Source of the DNA: GCA-2693325 sp036343635
GTDB taxonomy: Bacteria; Latescibacterota; UBA2968; UBA8231
Assembly: GCA_036343635.1 (NCBI GenBank)
Contig: JAYYVF010000102.1
Span: forward strand, 1 to 8,552
Reading direction: 5' to 3'
Length of the DNA stretch: 8,552 nucleotides
Shown: positions 1 to 6,666 of the stretch, in pieces
Position numbering within the stretch: position 1 is the stretch's first letter
How the letters are laid out: every line of letters starts with the position of its first letter
Made by a program: the position numbers and the translations under genes
The notes under the pieces: model-generated
Databases searched by the model: none
What the model was told of the DNA's origin: nothing
What the model saw: only the letters and a program-made list of their open reading frames with translations

Positions 1-21
1 TGAAGTATAGATAATTTTTTT

Positions 22-27
22 TATAAT
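22..27 (+). promoter_or_regulatory. Candidate -10 box for the toxin-antitoxin operon
   Basis: A perfect TATAAT lies about 46 bases before the preferred antitoxin start. Its -35 partner would fall at or beyond the left window edge, so it cannot be checked. Transcription would start near position 34, inside the first TGTACA palindrome, a suitable place for repression. A second, weaker -10-like TATATT at 42-47 is possible, and the region is so AT-rich that chance matches are likely. Confidence 0.35.
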
Positions 28-62
28 TAATATGTACATTTTATATTATTTAAGATGTACAT
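28..62. promoter_or_regulatory. Candidate autoregulatory operator with two TGTACA palindromes
   Basis: The palindromic octamer ATGTACAT occurs twice, at 32-39 and 55-62, with centres 23 bases apart (about two helical turns). The first copy extends to an imperfect palindrome, 28-43, with a single mismatched pair. As I recall, the E. coli YefM-YoeB operator is built on TGTACA cores in adjacent palindromes, and the next gene encodes a Phd/YefM-like antitoxin. I infer that the antitoxin or the TA complex binds here to repress its own operon. The spacing is wider than the roughly one-turn spacing I recall for YefM-YoeB. Confidence 0.55.
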
Positions 63-72
63 GAGAGGATTT

Positions 73-348
73 ATGCAAAAAAGATATTCTATCGCTGAAG
101 TCCGTAAGGAACTAAGTCAACTACCTTCCCAATTTGAAGAAATTGCTGATCTAAGTGTTGTTGAAGTTACGCGAAGAGGCCTTCCTGTTCTAGCAGTATT
201 GGATTGGGAGCGCTACCAAGCCATTATGGATACGTTAGAGATCCTTTCCGATGAGGAAACTACGGACAAGTTGAAAAAAGCTGTAAAAGAATTAGACGAT
301 GGCATTAATTCAGAGTCGCGTCCAGATCTAAGGACAGAGATCCCATAA
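73..348 (+). CDS. Phd/YefM-family type II antitoxin
   Basis: This 91-residue protein has the layout of a Phd/YefM antitoxin. An N-terminal DNA-binding part opens with YSIAEVRKELSQL, a VVEVTRRGLPVLAVLD segment follows (the usual strand-turn-strand of the fold), then WERYQAIMDTLEIL. The acidic, probably flexible C-terminal tail would wrap the toxin. The pair should neutralise the toxin and bind the upstream operator. In-frame ATGs also exist at 55 and 61. I prefer 73 because the family normally begins a few residues before YS(I/V)AE, AGAGGA stands just before it, and the ATG at 55 sits inside the second TGTACA palindrome. The AGAGGA-to-ATG spacing is short (3 bases), so the start is not certain. 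The stop overlaps the toxin start by one base (TAATG), suggesting translational coupling. Confidence 0.85.
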   Translation: MQKRYSIAEVRKELSQLPSQFEEIADLSVVEVTRRGLPVLAVLDWERYQAIMDTLEILSDEETTDKLKKAVKELDDGINSESRPDLRTEIP

Positions 349-659
349 TGTGGAAGATTATAATAGCGCCGACCGCTCGTATGTCTCTGGAACGTGTGCT
401 AAATAGACAGATAAGAGGGACTATTGATCGAGGTATCCATTGTTTGTCTCGTAATCCGTGGGCAGAGGGCCGGTCCTTGTGCGGCCCCTTAAGGGGACTA
501 CGCGTAGCCCAGTTAGAAGGTGATTGGTGTAGGATAATTTTTCGGATCGTTGACAAAGAGATTCAAATTGTTTCGATAAAATTTGATTCGGCTCAGAAAA
601 AAAAGCCGCAAGATTTTTTCGAGTTAGCTCGAAACCTGTTTAGACTTCGTTTACTGTGA
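348..659 (+). CDS. RelE/ParE-superfamily toxin
   Basis: A basic 103-residue protein directly coupled to the antitoxin, as expected for the toxin partner. It shows the superfamily layout: a first strand (MWKIIIAPTA), two helices with an arginine-rich stretch (about 12-35), the LSRNPW segment, then a beta sheet including LRGLRVAQLEGDWCRIIFRIVD. The GDWCR stretch matches the conserved GDYR-type region, with Arg62 in the expected place. The tail (KFDSAQKKKPQDFFELA) lacks the classic RelE ending with a catalytic tyrosine, so the target (ribosome-dependent mRNA cleavage or something else) cannot be stated. The Phd/YefM partner favours a RelE/YoeB-like toxin over ParE. The reading frame is intact, so the module may be active. 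Confidence 0.8.
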   Translation: MWKIIIAPTARMSLERVLNRQIRGTIDRGIHCLSRNPWAEGRSLCGPLRGLRVAQLEGDWCRIIFRIVDKEIQIVSIKFDSAQKKKPQDFFELARNLFRLRLL

Positions 660-662
660 ACC

Positions 663-683
663 TAATTTTCGAATTATTTTTTT
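663..683 (+). terminator. Weak putative intrinsic terminator after the TA pair
   Basis: The sequence is TAATT, loop TTCG, AATTA, then seven T residues. It lies 4 bases after the toxin stop and before the sugar operon promoter, a sensible position. The stem is only 5 A/T pairs, so it would be weak despite the T-run. Confidence 0.3.
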
Positions 684-746
684 ATGACGTATGGGTGAGA
701 TATTTGGAATTTTAAACGGGATTAGGTTGCAAACTTGTTTGACATC

Positions 747-775
747 TTGAGTGACGGCGTCAGTAGTCCTATAAT
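747..775 (+). promoter_or_regulatory. Candidate sigma70-type promoter of the sugar operon
   Basis: TTGAGT at 747-752 and TATAAT at 770-775 are separated by an ideal 17 bases. The -10 is a consensus match and the -35 matches at 4 of 6 positions. Transcription would begin near 782, giving a leader of about 55 bases before the TTG start at 837. A perfect TTGACA at 739-744 also exists but sits 25 bases from the -10, too far to pair with it. Confidence 0.55.
752..762. promoter_or_regulatory. Palindrome in promoter spacer, candidate repressor operator
   Basis: TGACG-G-CGTCA is a perfect inverted repeat with 5-base arms around a single G. It lies between the candidate -35 and -10 boxes, overlapping the last base of the -35. 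A protein bound here would block RNA polymerase. Short GC-containing operators in this position are typical for GntR- or LacI-type sugar regulators, but no regulator is encoded in the window, so the binding protein is unknown. Confidence 0.4.
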
Positions 776-825
776 ATCAGCATGTATAATTGGCAGGCAA
801 CGGCTTCGTTATTATGAAATTTTAT

Positions 826-831
826 AGGGGG
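826..831 (+). promoter_or_regulatory. Strong Shine-Dalgarno deciding a TTG start
   Basis: AGGGGG ends 5 bases before the TTG at 837. Together with the family-like N-terminus encoded from 837, it supports a non-ATG start over the in-frame ATG at 861. Confidence 0.55.
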
Positions 832-836
832 TCTAA

Positions 837-1658
837 TTGAAATTAATTGTTTTCTCCAAAATGCTAAAAGAGCTAGGAATTTCCGAGTTAATTCAGTTTG
901 CAAAAGATGCGGGATTCAGTGGATATGATATGGCAGTTAGGCCAGGATATCCGGTAAACCCCGACAACGTTAAAAGTGCTTTGCCGGAGGCTGCGAAAAA
1001 ATTTCGCGATGAAGGTCTGGATATTCCTATGGTTACTGGAGATACTGGTGTGCTCTTTCCTGATTCCGATGGCGAACTACTTCTAGCATCGATGGCGGAT
1101 GCTGATATCCGTAGGCTGAAATTAGGCTACTTTAAATTTGTGCCTATGGACATGGATTACTGGGTTGAGGTTGAAAAAGCCCGTGAAGCTTTGGCCGGTT
1201 GGCAAGACTTATCCAAGCAGTATGGGGTTAAGGTGTGTTACCACACTCATTCACAACGTTGTCTAGGTCTTAACGCTGGAACACTATCTCATCTATTGAC
1301 GGGGTTTGACCCTCAAAACATAGGTGCCTTTTTAGATGCTGGGCATCTTCGTGCTGAAGGAGAAGAATTTGATGTGGCGGTATCGATCGTGAGGGATTAT
1401 CTATCTATGGTCGCAGTAAAAGATTTTCTACTTGAAAGAGTCGATAAATCGAATCATGGTTCTGTGCGTAGGAGCGTAGTCGAGGCTGGAAAAGGTATGT
1501 GTGATTGGACCTCAATCTTCGAAGAGTTGAAACGTATAGAATTCGATGGTCCGATATCGATCCATTGTGAATTCGAGGTTGATCAGGAAGAAATGTTCAG
1601 TGCTATAAAGCGCGAGGTAGCGTTTTTCAAGAACCTGCATAATAGGGTTTGCACATAG
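837..1658 (+). CDS. Sugar phosphate isomerase/epimerase-like TIM barrel protein
   Basis: A cytoplasmic 273-residue protein of the xylose isomerase-like TIM barrel family (AP endonuclease 2 fold). Members usually isomerise, epimerise or dehydrate sugars, ketoses or inositol derivatives with a divalent metal. Family landmarks occur in order: GFSGYDMAVRPGY near 26-38 (strand 2), CYHTHSQ at 134-140, FLDAGH at 165-170, VAVKDF at 192-197, EAGKGMCDW at 216-224 and SIHCEFE at 241-247. Candidate metal or substrate ligands are His136/His138, Asp167, His170, His243 and Glu245/Glu247. Length is normal. The start is TTG, supported by an AGGGGG ribosome site; starting at the ATG at 861 would remove the first beta strand. 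It is first in a catabolic transport operon and is followed after 40 bases by a dehydrogenase, a common pairing in sugar or polyol oxidation. The exact substrate cannot be read from the sequence. Confidence 0.85.
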   Translation: MKLIVFSKMLKELGISELIQFAKDAGFSGYDMAVRPGYPVNPDNVKSALPEAAKKFRDEGLDIPMVTGDTGVLFPDSDGELLLASMADADIRRLKLGYFKFVPMDMDYWVEVEKAREALAGWQDLSKQYGVKVCYHTHSQRCLGLNAGTLSHLLTGFDPQNIGAFLDAGHLRAEGEEFDVAVSIVRDYLSMVAVKDFLLERVDKSNHGSVRRSVVEAGKGMCDWTSIFEELKRIEFDGPISIHCEFEVDQEEMFSAIKREVAFFKNLHNRVCT

Positions 1659-1698
1659 GAGTAATTTTTGAGAGAATAGCTTGCTTAAGGAAATTTAA

Positions 1699-2772
1699 AT
1701 GGTTACAAAAAAATTTCGTGTAGGGATCGTGGGCCTTGGTCGGATGGGTAGTACGATTGATGATGAAGGTCATACAAAATTGCCATATTCAATAGCGTCT
1801 GCTGTAGAAGCAAGTCCATGTTTCGAGCTTATTGCCGGTTCGGATCTTATAGAAGAAAGGTGTACTTCTTTTGCTGAGCGCTGGGGCGTTAAGGCGGTAT
1901 ATCATGATTCTCACCAAATGATTACGACCGAAAAGCCTGACCTGGTAGCTGTTTGTACGGCAGCGTGTCTACCAAAACCTGTTGATGTCTCTCCTGGACC
2001 TGAAGATCGAGCTGATTCTCATGCAGATTTGACTATCGAATTCGCCGAACTAGGTGTTCCAATGCTTTACATAGAGAAGGCGATGGCCTCATCGATGACG
2101 CGTGCGGACCAGGTACTTGATGTGGTAACTCGTAACAACATATGCTATAATACTGGCGTGTTACGCCGTTTTGATAATCGCTATGCAGTCGTACGTGATG
2201 CTATTGTCTCGGGCTTGATAGGGGACGTACGTACGGCTGTACATTATGCTCCGGCGACGCTTATGCATGGACACGTTCATTCTATTGATACGATTTCTTT
2301 TTTGCTTGGAGATCCTAAAATCCAAGCTGTGCGAGGTGAACTGTTGCCGCGGGATAGAAAGTTTACAGGGCGTCATATAGCTAAAGACCCTAATGCTATC
2401 TATCAGTTGATATTCGATGGTGATGTTGAGGGTTATACCGTTCCTGCCGGATGTTGGGAATTTGAAGTATTTGGGAGTGACGGGTGTATTAGGCTCTTGA
2501 ATAATGGGGAAGTAGCGGTACTTCGAAAGGTTGGAGGAAAGAGGAGATGGTATGAAGAGCCCTTCGAGAACGTTATACCGAAGAGCCCTGTCGTGGGATG
2601 TTTGGAGGACTTGGCCCATTCTAAGAATACTGGTAAAACGACACTGGGCAATGTTGAGCTCACTCATCATTTAACAGAAGCGTGTATTGCTATAGCAGAG
2701 AGTCATTTAAACGGGGGGGTGTGGATGGACCTGCCATTAGGTCAACGCGATCTATACGTTTTTCATGTTTAG
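1699..2772 (+). CDS. Gfo/Idh/MocA-family NAD(P)-dependent oxidoreductase
   Basis: A 357-residue cytoplasmic dehydrogenase of the family that includes glucose-fructose oxidoreductase and inositol dehydrogenase. The Rossmann dinucleotide motif is GLGRMG at 12-17, after the VGIV strand. The family's active-site motif EKP appears as EKAMA (Glu126-Lys127), where the lysine is expected to be catalytic. The HGHVHSIDTISFLLGDP region (190-206) matches the family's active-site helix, with His194 and Asp197 as likely partners. The rest is a typical C-terminal alpha/beta substrate domain (FEVFGSDGCIRL at 255-266). An AAGGA ribosome site lies 7 bases before the ATG. The end overlaps the next gene by 8 bases. 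I infer oxidation of the imported sugar or polyol, or of a product of the TIM barrel enzyme; the substrate is unknown. The change from EKP to EKA removes the usual proline, seen in some subgroups. Confidence 0.88.
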   Translation: MVTKKFRVGIVGLGRMGSTIDDEGHTKLPYSIASAVEASPCFELIAGSDLIEERCTSFAERWGVKAVYHDSHQMITTEKPDLVAVCTAACLPKPVDVSPGPEDRADSHADLTIEFAELGVPMLYIEKAMASSMTRADQVLDVVTRNNICYNTGVLRRFDNRYAVVRDAIVSGLIGDVRTAVHYAPATLMHGHVHSIDTISFLLGDPKIQAVRGELLPRDRKFTGRHIAKDPNAIYQLIFDGDVEGYTVPAGCWEFEVFGSDGCIRLLNNGEVAVLRKVGGKRRWYEEPFENVIPKSPVVGCLEDLAHSKNTGKTTLGNVELTHHLTEACIAIAESHLNGGVWMDLPLGQRDLYVFHV

Positions 2773-3682
2773 AGCATATAACGGTCAATTTAGTGGGAAG
2801 CAAATTCAAAAGATTCTTTTCGTCGTTGTATTCATAGTTTTTTTTGTTATTCGGCCATCTCACGGACAAGATTACTTGAGAGATCAGTTGTTTAGTGGAT
2901 GGAATGAATACGGCCTTCAGGCGTTTAGTAATGCTGACGAATTGTTTTCTGCAGTTGCCAACTCAGAAAATGCTACCCAAGAGCAAATCTTGCAGGCCAA
3001 ACTGGGACGGGCTTTTATTGTACATTATCAAATGCCAGGTCGCGATCCTTCAGCGGCTATACCTCTGTACGAGAAACTACTTGATGAAGTTGAACATCGC
3101 GAATTATGGAAGGGTTTAATCCTTGGCCGGTTGGCCGATTGTTATTTGGAGATATCGCCTCCTGAAATTCAGCGCGCGCGGAACTTGTACACACAAGCGG
3201 TTACGGTTTTGCCCAAGGGATCAAATCTTCTTTCCGAAACTATGTTGCGCTTTCTAACTACTTATCTCGTAAATCCGGATAGTATTGAGATTAGTCGAGG
3301 GCTTGTAGAATCTGAACGGCTGAGACATCGATTCGAAGGAACGCCCTTTGCATCTGTTTTCCATGGGTTGCGTGCTGAAATGGCATTCTTTATATCGGAC
3401 TATGTGGCGTTGACAGAAGCTCTAGATGCGCAGTATCAAAATGGCATTAGCAATATCCGGGTTAAAGAGGCGGTTCTTTTTAGGTTAGCTCGGCTCTGTG
3501 AGCTCAAACTGAGTGATTACGATCGTGCGGAACAATATTATCGTTTGCTCGACGCTGAAATTCCTTCGTCACAAAAGGCATATTTTGCAAGATTACGGGC
3601 TGATGAACTTGCCGCAGGCAAATTGAATTCTGATTTTGCCCCACCTATTGTTGATAGAAAGACTGATTATAATGGGGGATAG
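2765..3682 (+). CDS. Exported TPR-like helical repeat protein
   Basis: A 305-residue protein with a clear N-terminal export signal: a basic stretch (GKQIQK), a hydrophobic core at about 17-29 and a likely signal peptidase I cleavage near SHG-Q at 32-35. No lipobox cysteine is seen. The mature part is almost wholly helical with TPR-like units, best seen at 75-110 (ending AAIPLYEKLLDEV), 115-148 (GRLADCYLEI through ARNLYTQAVTVLP) and 235-265 (LFRLARLCELKLSDYDRAEQYYRLLD). TPRs usually mediate protein contacts. The gene overlaps the dehydrogenase upstream by 8 bases and the binding-protein gene downstream by 11, so its product is made with the transporter. I infer a periplasmic scaffold or accessory subunit for sugar capture. 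I do not recognise a named family and know of no standard ABC importer subunit like it. Confidence 0.7.
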   Translation: MFRAYNGQFSGKQIQKILFVVVFIVFFVIRPSHGQDYLRDQLFSGWNEYGLQAFSNADELFSAVANSENATQEQILQAKLGRAFIVHYQMPGRDPSAAIPLYEKLLDEVEHRELWKGLILGRLADCYLEISPPEIQRARNLYTQAVTVLPKGSNLLSETMLRFLTTYLVNPDSIEISRGLVESERLRHRFEGTPFASVFHGLRAEMAFFISDYVALTEALDAQYQNGISNIRVKEAVLFRLARLCELKLSDYDRAEQYYRLLDAEIPSSQKAYFARLRADELAAGKLNSDFAPPIVDRKTDYNGG

Positions 3683-5378
3683 ACGAAAATTGTCTTGGGG
3701 CAATATTAGCAATCTAACTGCCGCGGTTGTTCTAGTAGTTTCTTTTTCTGTTTCATTATGGCGGGTTTATAAGGTTCAGGAGGTAGAAACACAAGAAGGG
3801 ATTGCAGCGATCCATGTAGTCCATTGGCAGCTAGAGGCTGGTTTCCGTGAAGCATTTGACGAGATAGCACGGAGTTTTGAAGAAGTTTATTTAGAAGAAA
3901 CAGGTATAAAGGTACGCGTGGTTCAAAACGCTATTTCTGAACGTGTATATAAACAGTATGTACAGACTCAGGCTATTGGTAAAACGTTGCCCGATTTGGT
4001 AGAGCTCGGCCGAGAAGAAGCAGGTTCGGTGCCGCGGTTTTTTATAAGTAATACGGAAGATGTGCAGAAGCCTAATCCCTACAATGTAAATACAGACCTA
4101 GAGGACATACCCTGGATGGATACTTATCTGGATGGTATGGTAGGATCGATTGACCCAACAGATTTAGAGTATTATGGAGCCGCTTCAACCACGTATTCGA
4201 TCCGTATGTTCTATAATAAAAAGTTGCTACAGGAAGCATTTGGAGTAGATAAACCACCCACAGGCTATCGCCCCTTTCTTGAGATGTGCCGAAAGTTTAC
4301 AGAGTGGACAGAAGCAAACGGCCATTTAGACTTAACTCCGGTGGCTGCATCGAAATATCAGGCAAGTGTTTTCACCAATATGCGTGCAGCAACGTTACTT
4401 GATTTAATATTGGAAAACGACCGTGATTTTGATGGCAATTTCGGCGCGAATGATGAAGTTTTTTTGGCCTATGCTTCAGGTGGATTTGATTTTTTTGATG
4501 AAAGAATTAAGGCCGATCAGGTTACAGTTTCTAATTTGACAAAGTACTTCTCACCAGGTTTTATGGCGATGGATCGAATGGAGGCGCAGTTTCGATTTAC
4601 GCAAGGCAAGGCGCTATTTTGCGCTTCCGGATCTTGGGATGCGATGAGTTTTAACAGTCAAGTTGATTTTCCTATGGGGATCTGCGATTTTCCTTATCCG
4701 ACAAAGGATGACCCAGAGTTTGGCAAGTATGTCCGCGGAAGGGTAAGTGAGGCGGGAGCCCCTCCTGTGTTTCGCTTGGCAATTTCAAAATTTAGTAGGC
4801 ATCCAGAAATAGCATTGAAATTTCTGCAGTTTTTGACTTCGCGTGATAATAATGAACGTTTTAATAAGCTCTCTCGTTGGCCTCCAGCAATTAAAGGTGC
4901 TGAGCCCCATAATCTTATGCGGCCGTTTGTTCGAAATGCTGACGGCTTTTGGACGAATGAAATCCACCGTGTGGTAGGGAATGGTCCAGCGACGGCTATT
5001 TTTAATCAGGCTAACTGGGAATTGGTTGAGCATAAGATTAGCTATGAGGATTTTGCGACGATGATTGAAAATGAAATGCCTCGAGCAATGGCGCAAGAAT
5101 TTGAACGTCTTTTGAATAACGAATCGGAAGAAAGGCTAGCGCAGGAAATGGCATTGTCTAATCAACTGGCGGGCCTTTTTTACGGATCTACCTGGGGAGG
5201 GAATGCGCCGTCAGAAAATAGAATTAGAGATAAGATGATTTATTTATGGGAAATGCGAATGCGGCGTTATCGAAATTCCTATAGACTGATGGAGTGGCAG
5301 AAATTATTGGAAGAGCGGGAGCCCAAGGCTCTCGAAATAAATCAGCACATCAAAATTCGTTTGGAAGGACAGATCTGA
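3672..5378 (+). CDS. Membrane-anchored ABC sugar-binding protein (SBP family 1)
   Basis: A 568-residue carbohydrate-binding protein of the bacterial extracellular solute-binding family 1. A hydrophobic segment at about 14-30 follows a basic N-terminus and lacks a lipobox or obvious cleavage site, so it probably remains as a membrane anchor facing the periplasm. Family landmarks are IHVVHWQLEAGFREAFDEIARSFEE (47-71), TLPDLVELG (105-113), YYGAASTTYSIRMFYNKKLLQEAFG (167-191) with the PPTGYRPFLEMC hinge region, FRFTQGKALFCASGSWD (307-323) and the HPEIALKFLQFLTS helix (377-390). Beyond about 450 there is an extra helical, highly charged tail of about 115 residues, making the protein much longer than the usual 400-450. 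I chose the ATG at 3672, which overlaps the previous gene by 11 bases; an in-frame TTG at 3636 would add 12 residues. The next gene follows after one base. Confidence 0.85.
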   Translation: MGDRRKLSWGNISNLTAAVVLVVSFSVSLWRVYKVQEVETQEGIAAIHVVHWQLEAGFREAFDEIARSFEEVYLEETGIKVRVVQNAISERVYKQYVQTQAIGKTLPDLVELGREEAGSVPRFFISNTEDVQKPNPYNVNTDLEDIPWMDTYLDGMVGSIDPTDLEYYGAASTTYSIRMFYNKKLLQEAFGVDKPPTGYRPFLEMCRKFTEWTEANGHLDLTPVAASKYQASVFTNMRAATLLDLILENDRDFDGNFGANDEVFLAYASGGFDFFDERIKADQVTVSNLTKYFSPGFMAMDRMEAQFRFTQGKALFCASGSWDAMSFNSQVDFPMGICDFPYPTKDDPEFGKYVRGRVSEAGAPPVFRLAISKFSRHPEIALKFLQFLTSRDNNERFNKLSRWPPAIKGAEPHNLMRPFVRNADGFWTNEIHRVVGNGPATAIFNQANWELVEHKISYEDFATMIENEMPRAMAQEFERLLNNESEERLAQEMALSNQLAGLFYGSTWGGNAPSENRIRDKMIYLWEMRMRRYRNSYRLMEWQKLLEEREPKALEINQHIKIRLEGQI

Positions 5379-5379
5379 T

Positions 5380-6666
5380 ATGCCAAAACATATCAGTGTG
5401 CGTCGTTTGCTCTCGTATTGGCGCCTATACCTTTTTGTACTTCCTGCTGCCTTAACTGTTGGAATATTTTCATATTTCCCGGCGGCAAGCGCTATTTACC
5501 ATGCTTTCTTTCGATGGAATGGCTCTTATGTAAAAGAATTTGTTGGATTATACAATTTTTATCAGCTATTAGGCTGGTCCCCATTTCTCTGGCTTGTTAT
5601 GGTGATCTGGGTGGTTTTGCTGATGGCAATATTGGTAGAACGGCCGATCTGGTTGGCACGGTTTGCTCCTGCTGGTCTAGCATTCACAATAGTTTTATTG
5701 GGGTTATTCTTTTTATTTGCTAAAGGAAAGTCGGGATTTTTTGACGGAAACGCTGAACCAGTTTGGGGTTGGTATGGACGAGTCTTCGGGTCTACGATAA
5801 TTGGCCTATTTTTGCATAGGTTGATTCGAAAATGGTGGAGTCAATGGGTTCAAGGGTTTCTGATACTGTATGGATTCCTTTGGTTTTTTTATCAGTCGAT
5901 GATGCTTACTGGAGATAAAACGCTATGGACTGGTTTTGGGGTGATTTTTGTTTTAGTGTTAGCTAATTTGGTTAAAATGGTGCCGTCAATTGTAACTGCG
6001 GTTTTTATACATCGCCTGAAAGATGATAGGTGGCAGTATATTTACCGTGTATTATTCGTAGTGCCTATGATTGTTCCTGCAATGGTAGGCTTGTTAGTTT
6101 GGAAGTCATTTTATGACCCAACGCAGGGGATCCTAAACCGTGTCTTGATTGGAACTGGATTTATAGATGTACTCGTATTTGTTGACGGGATTTTTGACTG
6201 GGGTGTTTTTCGGGCGGGAGTCAACCCATCGTGGTTGGGTGATGCTGAACTTGTTATTCCTTCTCTGATTTTTTGGGGTTTCCCTTGGGTCGGCACTGTA
6301 GGTGTTTTGATTTACCTAACCGGCTTAGCCAGTATAGACGAGAGCGTGTATGAAGCAGCTGAGCTGGATAATGCGTCGACGTTACAAAAGTTTTTTTACA
6401 TCGAATTGCCTCTTATTCTAACACAGGTAAGGATAAATCTGGTTTTGATGATTATAGGTACACTCCAAACCTATGGACAGATATTAATTCTTCTGGGTGA
6501 CAGTGGAGGGCCTCGTGGCGTGGCACTGGTTCCCGGGCTATATATGTTTCGCAGTGCTTTTGTAGAGCTATATGCTGGTAAGGCCTGCGCAATAGGTATA
6601 ATCGTATTCTTTTTTATTTTACTTTTGACAGAAATAAATAATCGTTTTGTTCGCGTGGAGAAATAG
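5380..6666 (+). CDS. ABC sugar transporter permease, MalF/UgpA-like, enlarged
   Basis: An inner-membrane permease of the binding-protein-dependent carbohydrate importer type, 428 residues against a usual 290-320. The N-terminus is classic (YLFVLPAALTVGIFSYFPAASAIYHAFFRW, TM1 near 17-40). Instead of moving to the transport core, it continues with an extra block at about 67-175 holding roughly four hydrophobic segments (about 67-87, 97-114, 134-146 and 155-173). The standard core follows: IYRVLFVVPMIVPAMVGLLVWK (221-242), FYDPTQGILN, and the cytoplasmic EAA loop at 325-344 (EAAELDNAS...FFYIELP) that docks the ATPase. The EAA loop has Asn331 where the conserved glycine normally sits. A GGAAGGA ribosome site lies 11 bases before the ATG. 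Its stop abuts the next permease, its probable heterodimer partner. Confidence 0.88.
   Translation: MPKHISVRRLLSYWRLYLFVLPAALTVGIFSYFPAASAIYHAFFRWNGSYVKEFVGLYNFYQLLGWSPFLWLVMVIWVVLLMAILVERPIWLARFAPAGLAFTIVLLGLFFLFAKGKSGFFDGNAEPVWGWYGRVFGSTIIGLFLHRLIRKWWSQWVQGFLILYGFLWFFYQSMMLTGDKTLWTGFGVIFVLVLANLVKMVPSIVTAVFIHRLKDDRWQYIYRVLFVVPMIVPAMVGLLVWKSFYDPTQGILNRVLIGTGFIDVLVFVDGIFDWGVFRAGVNPSWLGDAELVIPSLIFWGFPWVGTVGVLIYLTGLASIDESVYEAAELDNASTLQKFFYIELPLILTQVRINLVLMIIGTLQTYGQILILLGDSGGPRGVALVPGLYMFRSAFVELYAGKACAIGIIVFFFILLLTEINNRFVRVEK

Noticed and set aside
617..634. Inverted repeat TTTCGAG-TTAG-CTCGAAA near the end of the toxin gene
   Set aside because: A 7-base stem inside coding sequence with no T-run after it; not convincing as a terminator.
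736..744. TGT-TTG-ACA symmetry and a perfect TTGACA upstream of the sugar operon
   Set aside because: TTGACA is 25 bases from the TATAAT, too far for a promoter, and the symmetry is only 3 bases per arm.
2226..2235. Self-complementary CGTACGTACG in the dehydrogenase gene
   Set aside because: A short palindrome explained by the codons for GDVRTA; no sign of function.
2161..2670. 169-codon open frame on the minus strand inside the dehydrogenase gene
   Set aside because: It lies fully antisense to a well-supported Gfo/Idh/MocA gene and its translation shows no recognisable domain.
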